Source: JBHHYU01 sp046757725 (GTDB lineage Bacteria > Desulfobacterota > Binatia > UBA9968). From it: a stretch of 10,840 bases of DNA. The notes beneath the pieces are model-generated. The model did not search any database, was not told the DNA's origin, and saw only the letters and a program-made list of their open reading frames with translations. Below, in pieces: positions 6,479 to 10,840 of the stretch; position 1 is the first letter of the stretch, and every line of letters starts with the position of its first letter. The position numbers and the translations under genes were made by a program. The DNA lies in NCBI GenBank assembly GCA_046757725.1, contig JBHHYU010000096.1, positions 1-10,840 of the forward strand. The letters are read 5' to 3'.

Positions 6479-6507
6479 GGAACTTTCTCCTGAGAGAAAT
6501 GGTTGTA
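6479..6507 (+). promoter_or_regulatory. Candidate autoregulated promoter of the ECF sigma operon
   Basis: Plus-strand GGAACTT (GGAAC at 6479-6483) with GTTGTA (6502-6507) 18 nt after GGAAC, about 95 nt above the first gene of the operon. ECF sigma factors commonly transcribe their own operon, and a GGAACTT -35 is typical of sigma-E-like members. Confidence 0.55.
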
Positions 6508-6602
6508 GGTAGTAGCAGGTCTAGTGTTATGTTTAATGTGAATTCCAAGCTGCCTATTTCCCAGGCTTCACCAGTCGGAGTAGGGCTTGGCTAAGGGGCA
6601 AG

Positions 6603-7073
6603 GTGATTTTGGTGACTTTTTTTGAGGCGGACAGGTTTACGGAAGATAAGGTGACCTCGCTATTTCAACCGGATAGCCTTCTCTCTGCGGAGTTCTATGA
6701 TACGTTCCGCAGGAAAACACATCTGGAGCCGGAGAAGAGACTCATGTTAGCGGTGTTGGAAGATGCGATTATATGTTTCCAGCGTTATGTTTTCGCCCGA
6801 GATTATAGGCAAAAGAGTCTTTTCCGTGAGGCGGAGCAGTGGATTCTGGAAGATGATGGGGATGCAGTCTTTTCCTTTGAAAACACCTGTGAGGTCCTAG
6901 GAGTCAACCCTAATTGTTTGCGTCAGGGGCTGCTCAGGCGGAAGGAAAGGGAGCTGGTTAACGGTTCCAAGGCTCAAGTCTATCGTTTGTCTTCCAGGGT
7001 GGAGAAGAGGCCGAATGCCATGATCACTCACAGGAGAGCAAAACACAGGTCTCTGAGAGCAGCAGAGGGTTAG
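6603..7073 (+). CDS. Small conserved protein, first gene of the sigma operon
   Basis: A 156-residue soluble protein with no signal peptide or membrane span. The core is helical: LEPEKRLMLAVLEDAIICFQRY (41-62), FREAEQWILEDD (74-85) and FSFENTCEVLGVNPNCLRQGLLRRKE (90-115). The last part has the look of a helix-turn-helix, with Gly100 and the short VNP turn before a basic helix, so DNA binding or protein binding is possible. From memory, similar short proteins occur widely in NC10, Nitrospirota and deltaproteobacterial genomes, but I know of no proven function. The tail (130-156) is basic and probably disordered. The start is a GTG at 6603 after AAGGGG; another in-frame GTG lies 9 bp further in. 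It is 30 bp upstream of the ECF sigma gene, so it is likely co-transcribed with it. Confidence 0.7.
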   Translation: MILVTFFEADRFTEDKVTSLFQPDSLLSAEFYDTFRRKTHLEPEKRLMLAVLEDAIICFQRYVFARDYRQKSLFREAEQWILEDDGDAVFSFENTCEVLGVNPNCLRQGLLRRKERELVNGSKAQVYRLSSRVEKRPNAMITHRRAKHRSLRAAEG

Positions 7074-7103
7074 GAGTTTTCGGAAAAGGTACGTCCCAGC
7101 ATC

Positions 7104-7724
7104 ATGAATGGAATAACCCACGCACTCACTGGAGGGAAGTTGTTGCCCTTTTCTCTGAACAGGAAGAATACCTTAAAAGCAGAGTTTGAAAAAGTAGCCC
7201 TTCCCCACCTTTCTCATCTTTATACTGCTGCTTTCTATCTATCAAGGAACGAATCCGAGGCAGAAGACTTGGTTCAGGAGGTCTACTTAAGGGCTTTTCG
7301 CTTCTTCCACAAATTCACGCCGGGCACCAACTGCAAGGCATGGCTTCTCACCATCCTTAGGAATCTTTTTATCAACCGGTATCGCGAGAAAAAACGGGAA
7401 CCGGATATGGTAGATTTGGAGAAAATCGATCAGGCTTATGAGTCCCTTATGGCCCAACATGAGAACTCGGAGAAAAATAATCCCGAGAATCTTTTTTTCT
7501 TCCGGCTCATGGACCATGAGGTACAAGAGGCACTAAAAGAATTGCCGGAGGAGTACCGGACCACTGTTATCCTTGTGGATGTCGAAGAGCTAAGCTACGA
7601 AGAAGCGGCAGAAGTCATGGAGTGTGCCGTGGGCACCGTTCGTTCTAGATTGTCACGAGGGCGGAAAATGCTTCAGGTATCTTTAAGAGATTATGCTTCC
7701 GAAAGGGGCTTGATCCAAGAATAG
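7104..7724 (+). CDS. ECF-family RNA polymerase sigma factor
   Basis: A 206-residue sigma-70-family protein of the extracytoplasmic-function group. Region 2 is at about 27-93: AFYLSRNESEAEDLVQEVYLRAF (core polymerase binding) and CKAWLLTILRNLFINRYR (-10 recognition). A variable, charged linker follows (about 94-135). Region 4 is at about 140-190: ALKELPEEYRTTVILVDVEELSYEEAAEVMECAVGTVRSRLSRGR, with the helix-turn-helix that reads the -35. Region 3 is absent, as expected. It is followed after 13 bp by its anti-sigma factor. The start is uncertain: the ATG has a poor ribosome binding site, while in-frame TTG codons at 7140 and 7143 follow GGAGGG. GGAACTT-type sites in this window, including one before its operon, are the likely targets. 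Confidence 0.93.
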   Translation: MNGITHALTGGKLLPFSLNRKNTLKAEFEKVALPHLSHLYTAAFYLSRNESEAEDLVQEVYLRAFRFFHKFTPGTNCKAWLLTILRNLFINRYREKKREPDMVDLEKIDQAYESLMAQHENSEKNNPENLFFFRLMDHEVQEALKELPEEYRTTVILVDVEELSYEEAAEVMECAVGTVRSRLSRGRKMLQVSLRDYASERGLIQE

Positions 7725-7737
7725 GTAGGGTAACCAT

Positions 7738-8499
7738 ATGAATTGTCAAGAGTATAGAGAACTGGTAACGCCTCACGTCGATGGAGCTCTGCTCCCCATG
7801 GAGAAGAGGGAAGTCCAATCTCACGTTGACCGGTGTCCCAAATGCATGCAGATGTTTTTATGGGAAACCGGAGTCAAAAAAATTCTCAGGAACAAGTTCT
7901 CTCGGGTTCCAGTCAGACCAGGTTTAAAAGAAAGGCTCCTGGATCAACTAGGCCAAACCAAGAAGAGACGATTTTTTGACTGGTCCTTTGGTACTTATGG
8001 ATTGGCTGCCGCGGTTGCCTTGCTGTTTGTTGTAATCGTTCCCTATATGCTTCGACGGAATGAGGTTCAAAATGAGATTCAAAAGGGCATCTTTACAAAT
8101 ACGATATCGCAGTACCAAACAGTGGCAAGGGGGATTGCGAATACTTCTCCAGTAGCTATAGCCCAGACCCCTACCGCGCGACTCCTGGATCTGAGCCCTT
8201 GGGGGTACCGTTTGTTGGCGAGGCAGATCAAGAACGTCGAAGGCCAAGAGGACCGGGTTTTTGTCTATCAGGGCCCGGGAAAGAAATATCTTCTTGCTCA
8301 GGAATTTGACGGGGTCAAGCTTTTACCCCCTGACAATGCCAGGGTCATCAGGATTTCAAATAGGGAATTCGTTAGTTTTAATCGGGAACATGTGAATCTC
8401 ATCGCCTGGAAGGAAAAGAGTATGGTCTGTGTTCTGGCATCGAGCCTCCCTAAGGACCAACTCCTTGATTTGGCCAAGCAGATCGTCATAGGCGCTTAA
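7738..8499 (+). CDS. Membrane zinc-finger anti-sigma factor
   Basis: A 253-residue protein. The N-terminal 45 residues are an anti-sigma zinc finger (ZAS/zf-HC2): Cys3, then His29-x3-Cys33-x2-Cys36 (HVDRCPKC), which binds and silences the sigma factor in the cytoplasm. A transmembrane helix lies at about 86-105 (YGLAAAVALLFVVIVPYML), flanked by positive residues (KKRR before, RR after). The remaining 145 residues are predicted periplasmic and probably sense the signal; a region around 200-245 (VRISNREFVSFNREHVNLIAWKE) resembles a compact alpha-beta domain I cannot name. Release is probably by regulated proteolysis or conformational change, since the finger keeps all ligands. The start is the ATG 13 bp after the sigma stop, preceded by AGGTAGGG. 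Confidence 0.9.
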   Translation: MNCQEYRELVTPHVDGALLPMEKREVQSHVDRCPKCMQMFLWETGVKKILRNKFSRVPVRPGLKERLLDQLGQTKKRRFFDWSFGTYGLAAAVALLFVVIVPYMLRRNEVQNEIQKGIFTNTISQYQTVARGIANTSPVAIAQTPTARLLDLSPWGYRLLARQIKNVEGQEDRVFVYQGPGKKYLLAQEFDGVKLLPPDNARVIRISNREFVSFNREHVNLIAWKEKSMVCVLASSLPKDQLLDLAKQIVIGA

Positions 8500-8528
8500 A
8501 AAAAACCTGCCACATGACCTTGTTGAGC

Positions 8529-8543
8529 CGCTTGCGGCAAGCG
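8529..8543 (+). terminator. Hairpin downstream of the anti-sigma gene
   Basis: CGCTTG and CAAGCG form a 6-bp stem with a 3-nt loop, about 30 nt after the anti-sigma stop. It lacks a following T-run; with the hairpin at 8560-8588 it probably forms the operon end. Confidence 0.35.
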
Positions 8544-8559
8544 CATTTGCTTCTTAGCT

Positions 8560-8588
8560 CCCGGCTTGATAAGCGTATTTTTGCCGGG
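8560..8588 (+). terminator. Probable terminator between convergent genes
   Basis: CCCGGC (8560-8565) pairs with GCCGGG (8583-8588) and is followed on the plus strand by TCCGTTTTATCTT, a T-rich tail. It lies between the convergent anti-sigma gene and SUMF1-fold gene and could serve both. Confidence 0.5.
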
Positions 8589-8620
8589 TCCGTTTTATCT
8601 TAACTTCTATTGTAACGTCG

Positions 8621-9532
8621 TTATCCACCGTTTTCTCGCGTAGCAGCATCTGAAGCACAGCGGAAACCTATTAGGATATGTCTACTCTTGCCAGGCCGAC
8701 CATGCCTCATGGCAGCCCGACAGGTTCCGGGGAGGTCATCCCAGGAACAGCTTTTCAATACGAATTTATTCCTCTGCTCGCCCGCGGGCCCACTCCAAGG
8801 GGTTGAGGTCCACTCGAAAACGTTTCCTGCCAGGTCATAGACCCCGTAAAGGCTCCTTCCCGTGGGGAATAGGTTGACCGGCGTCGTAAACTGGAAGCGC
8901 TGACCACTATTGAGGTAGTCGGGGTTCCATTCGTTTCCCCAGGGAAAAATACGGCCCTCTGTTCCGCGCGTAGCCTTCTCCCATTCCGCCTCTGTAGGTA
9001 GCCGATACCTCTGCCTCAACCTTTTTCCTCTCCATGCACAATAGGACTCCGCGTCTGTGTTACTGACCAATACAACAGGATGATTCCCTTGATTTGATGA
9101 GAAAGACCCCTTTTTCCACAAAAACTCTTCAACCTTTTGGTAAGGATGGGCCAGGAAACCCTGACGCTGATAGGCCTCCGGTGAAATGTAGGGTTGTACA
9201 TGCCCGGTCTCGTCTACGAAATTTTTGTACTGGGTGTTCGTAACCGGGTACCGGTCGATACAATAGCTGCCCGTCCTTACCTCTTGTCGAGTTTCCTTTT
9301 CATACCAGCCGTAGCGTCGTGTCACTTGTTTATCAAGTCTATAGGCAAATTCTCTTTCTTCTCGCGTACTCCCCATATGGAAGGTCCCGGCAGGGATGTA
9401 AAGCTGTTGGATATCATGGGGACAACGTCTCTCCCCTGCCACGATTCCGTTTGCTCCTAAGAGGGTACCGAGAAGAGCCAGCCCCGGAAGAATGAAAAGC
9501 ATTCCCGAAATCTCTGGTTTTCCTCTCTTCAT
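8621..9532 (-). CDS. Exported SUMF1/FGE-fold protein, probably not a formylglycine-generating enzyme
   Basis: A 303-residue protein from the ATG used here. A signal peptide or membrane anchor covers about 1-32 (KRGK, then LFILPGLALLGTLLG). The rest is a formylglycine-generating-enzyme-type domain: YIPAGTFHMGS (45-55), YCIDRYPVTNTQYKNFVDET (90-109), LPTEAEWEKATRG (178-190), YDLAGNVFEWT (232-242) and IGFRCA at the end (288-293). The SCSWDD stretch (261-266) replaces the usual GGSW, and the pair of copper-binding cysteines of true FGE is not complete, so a sulfatase-activating role is unlikely. Such domains act in varied roles and are often exported next to cytochromes. A GTG 57 bp upstream would give 322 residues; neither start has a clear ribosome binding site. 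I prefer the ATG because it puts basic residues at the signal peptide's N-terminus. It follows the dihaem cytochrome gene by about 165 bp. Confidence 0.82.
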   Translation of the reverse strand: MKRGKPEISGMLFILPGLALLGTLLGANGIVAGERRCPHDIQQLYIPAGTFHMGSTREEREFAYRLDKQVTRRYGWYEKETRQEVRTGSYCIDRYPVTNTQYKNFVDETGHVQPYISPEAYQRQGFLAHPYQKVEEFLWKKGSFSSNQGNHPVVLVSNTDAESYCAWRGKRLRQRYRLPTEAEWEKATRGTEGRIFPWGNEWNPDYLNSGQRFQFTTPVNLFPTGRSLYGVYDLAGNVFEWTSTPWSGPAGEQRNKFVLKSCSWDDLPGTCRAAMRHGRPGKSRHILIGFRCASDAATRENGG

Positions 9533-9697
9533 TGGAAAGGGACTACCGTGTCCTTCTCTGTTTGGCCACACCCATTGCGAGGCCTGCACAGGCTGAGACG
9601 AAGGGAAATGGATTCAGGGTTGCCTTGGGAGATCCACTCATAGGCGCGTGAAGTATGAGGTAATCGTATAGCATCGCATGCTGAGACCACATCCGGA

Positions 9698-10474
9698 TCA
9701 GGGTAACGCAGAAACCTCTTTTTCAACTGGCGGTTTTGGATGAACAAAAGTTTCCCTTATGTAGCGGATAACAGACCATATCTCCTTGTCACTCAATACC
9801 TGACCAAAGGGTTGCATCGTATCAAATTTTGCTTCCTCAATGGCGCCAAGCTTTCCCCTTTTTATGAGTGCGAAAAGAAACTCGTCCTTAAAGCGGGCCA
9901 TGAGTTGAGGATCCGTGAGATTCATCGGAGACGGCTGGATAAGGCTGACAAAGTATTTTGGCGCCGGTTGAACTTTGCTGGCCCTGTCTCCGTCCCCACG
10001 TCCTCCCTTACCGTGACAAACGGCACATGCCGCATCAAAAATTTCCCTCATCTCGGCCGATTGCGGCCCCCGTCGGCTAAACGCCCTCTCGAATTTCATG
10101 AGTTCCCGGATCTGATTATCCTCCAGAACGTCTCCGAACGATGGCATAGCTACGGCCTGAAGCTTCTTGTCTGGAATCTCCCTCCTTAACACTTTGAGCT
10201 TCCCATATTTAACCACGTTGAAGATATATTCATCGGTGAGCCGCGACATATAGACGCTGTTAATAAAAACCTGGGGACTAGGATTCGTGTTAACCCAGCT
10301 TGGCCCTCTGCCATTTCCTTTTAACCCGTGGCAGGCGAAGCAGATTTCTTTGTAGACCCCCTCGCCGACCCGAATATCCCCTTTTTTGGCTGATAATTCA
10401 CCGGCGCCGGCTAGAGATGAAATAAGGCACAGAACCAATACTGCTATGAAAAACGTTGCTATCCTCCTGCTCAC
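9698..10474 (-). CDS. Periplasmic dihaem cytochrome c
   Basis: A 258-residue protein from the GTG start chosen here. Residues 1-24 are a signal peptide (SRRIATFFIAVLVLCLISSLAGA). The first cytochrome c domain (about 28-132) has CFACH at 45-49 and axial Met110 in AMPSFG. The second (about 136-245) has CAVCH at 150-154 and Met220 in TMQPFG. Both are class I-like, so this is a soluble or loosely attached electron carrier. Partners are unknown. The open frame extends 72 bp further to an ATG at 10546, but that stretch contains a perfect 15-bp hairpin; the GTG at 10472-10474 has TGGAGA about 7 nt upstream and gives a normal signal peptide, so I take it as the start. The neighbours are the NPC-repeat gene upstream and the SUMF1-fold gene downstream, all on the same strand. 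Confidence 0.88.
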   Translation of the reverse strand: MSRRIATFFIAVLVLCLISSLAGAGELSAKKGDIRVGEGVYKEICFACHGLKGNGRGPSWVNTNPSPQVFINSVYMSRLTDEYIFNVVKYGKLKVLRREIPDKKLQAVAMPSFGDVLEDNQIRELMKFERAFSRRGPQSAEMREIFDAACAVCHGKGGRGDGDRASKVQPAPKYFVSLIQPSPMNLTDPQLMARFKDEFLFALIKRGKLGAIEEAKFDTMQPFGQVLSDKEIWSVIRYIRETFVHPKPPVEKEVSALP

Positions 10475-10504
10475 ATCTGCTCTCCATTCTATCGCTTGAT
10501 ATAA

Positions 10505-10537
10505 CAAGGGAGAGCGGAATATTTCCGCTCTCCCTTG
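10505..10537 (-). terminator. Perfect 15-bp hairpin between the NPC-repeat gene and the dihaem cytochrome
   Basis: CAAGGGAGAGCGGAA (10505-10519) and TTCCGCTCTCCCTTG (10523-10537) with a 3-nt loop, the strongest hairpin in the window. It lies about 36 nt beyond the stop of the repeat gene on the minus strand. The following sequence, TTATATCAAG, is only slightly T-rich, so it may terminate or only attenuate, and it shows that the long cytochrome start at 10546 is unlikely. Confidence 0.7.
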
Positions 10538-10573
10538 GTTGCCCATAAGATTCTACCTATTTGCCCTGCTCAA

Positions 10574-10798
10574 CTACTTCTTTGCTGCACAGGGATTCTT
10601 AGCCGCACAAGGATTTTTAGCAGCGCATGGATTCTTTGCTGAACACGGGTTCTTTGCCGAACAAGGGTTCCCCGTGGCCATCTTTTTCTCCATAACGAGT
10701 CGCTGCTTCTCCCATGCCTTCATCGCCTTGTAGACCTGAGGCGTCAAAGAGGCTGTATAGGAGTAAAGGTCCATGTACGCTTGGGAGTTCGGGTCCAT
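10574..10798 (-). CDS. C-terminal part of a protein with an NPC[AS]AK repeat tail (start not certain)
   Basis: From the first visible ATG this gives 74 residues. MDPNSQAYMDLYSYTASLTPQVYKA resembles the last helix of a c-type cytochrome domain, where a small or polar stretch precedes an AYxxSL helix. A helical linker KAWEKQRLVMEKKMATG follows, then five repeats of NPC[AS]AK. No ribosome binding site precedes this ATG, and the same frame reads on upstream (NTIFLGREP) through a TGA at 10826-10828 to the window edge. It may therefore be the end of a longer protein, with TGA either a stop or a recoded selenocysteine. The Cys-rich tail could bind metal or form disulfides; function unknown. Confidence 0.6.
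   Translation of the reverse strand: MDPNSQAYMDLYSYTASLTPQVYKAMKAWEKQRLVMEKKMATGNPCSAKNPCSAKNPCAAKNPCAAKNPCAAKK
10578..10667 (-). repeat. Five tandem 18-bp repeats coding NPC[AS]AK
   Basis: Five consecutive 18-bp units, starting at 10578, 10596, 10614, 10632 and 10650, differ mostly at third codon positions and by Ala/Ser. Each gives one Cys, so the tail has five cysteines spaced every six residues. Synonymous divergence between units suggests the array is old and kept by selection on the protein. Confidence 0.9.
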
Positions 10799-10828
10799 TG
10801 GCTCACGGCCAAGGAAGATGGTGTTTCA
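10795..10828 (-). promoter_or_regulatory. Speculative second SECIS-like hairpin below an in-frame UGA
   Basis: On the minus strand the UGA at 10828-10826 is followed by a stem UUGGC / GCCAA with loop CGUGA; two more C-G pairs join across one bulged U. The loop begins 18 nt after the UGA and has G at its second position, as in bacterial SECIS elements. Only 12 nt above the UGA are visible. Confidence 0.3.
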
Positions 10829-10840
10829 GAGGTCGTTCAT

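Larger units (their letters stand above)
6352..6602. other. Divergent promoter region of the sigma-factor locus
   Basis: About 250 bp between two divergently transcribed genes. It holds two outward-facing GGAACTT sites, their GGAAC boxes 37 bp apart. A plus-strand open frame at 6397-6594 overlaps both and has no homology I can see, so it is left out. Confidence 0.6.

Noticed and set aside
6397..6594. 65-codon plus-strand ORF before the sigma operon
   Set aside because: It overlaps both promoter candidates in the divergent region and has no recognisable feature.
10080..10110. GGAACT with GTTTAG at promoter spacing on the minus strand
   Set aside because: It lies inside the dihaem cytochrome gene and points to no gene start; it shows the chance background of the motif.
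10578..10667. Short regular repeats as a CRISPR array
   Set aside because: The units are contiguous, 18 bp long, without spacers, and keep a codon pattern, so they are protein-coding repeats.

Overview
The window comes from a diderm (Gram-negative type) bacterium with a strongly respiratory, c-type-cytochrome-rich periplasm. It carries an outer-membrane lipid-transport protein (MlaA/VacJ family), several exported proteins, a zinc-finger anti-sigma factor with its ECF sigma factor, and at least four CXXCH haem motifs in two proteins. The small conserved protein before the sigma factor and the NPCAAK tail repeats remind me of NC10/Methylomirabilota and Nitrospirota genomes. That is recollection, and no taxonomic marker is present to settle it.

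Layout. 261-2691 (minus): an unrecognised Met/His-rich lipoprotein followed by a cupredoxin-dihaem cytochrome c fusion. 2984-3460 (minus): an OsmC-family peroxidase whose first catalytic cysteine codon is an in-frame TGA, with a SECIS-like hairpin just downstream; this looks like a selenoprotein. 3929-4129 (minus): a small CxxC protein, with a doubtful ORF before it. 4584-5372 (minus): MlaA. 5711-5827 (minus): a possible 38-residue single-span membrane peptide. 6049-6351 (minus): a small secreted protein with an excellent ribosome binding site and terminator. 6603-8499 (plus): a three-gene operon of a small conserved protein, an ECF sigma factor and a membrane anti-sigma factor. 8621-9532 (minus): an exported SUMF1/FGE-fold protein. 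9698-10474 (minus): a periplasmic dihaem cytochrome c. The right edge (minus) holds the end of a protein with five NPC[AS]AK repeats. A second in-frame TGA with a hairpin below it lies just upstream of the first visible ATG of that gene.

How they may work together. Five intergenic sites share GGAACT[T/A], then a GTT-starting -10-like hexamer (GTTAAA, GTTGAA, GTTTTA, GTTTAA, GTTGTA), with 17-19 nt between GGAAC and GTT. They lie upstream of the lipoprotein, the OsmC gene, mlaA, the small secreted protein and the sigma operon itself. This fits an autoregulated, sigma-E-like envelope/oxidative stress regulon controlled by the sigma/anti-sigma pair in the window. The two cytochrome proteins and the SUMF1-fold protein form the periplasmic redox part; their exact electron donors and acceptors cannot be read from this sequence.
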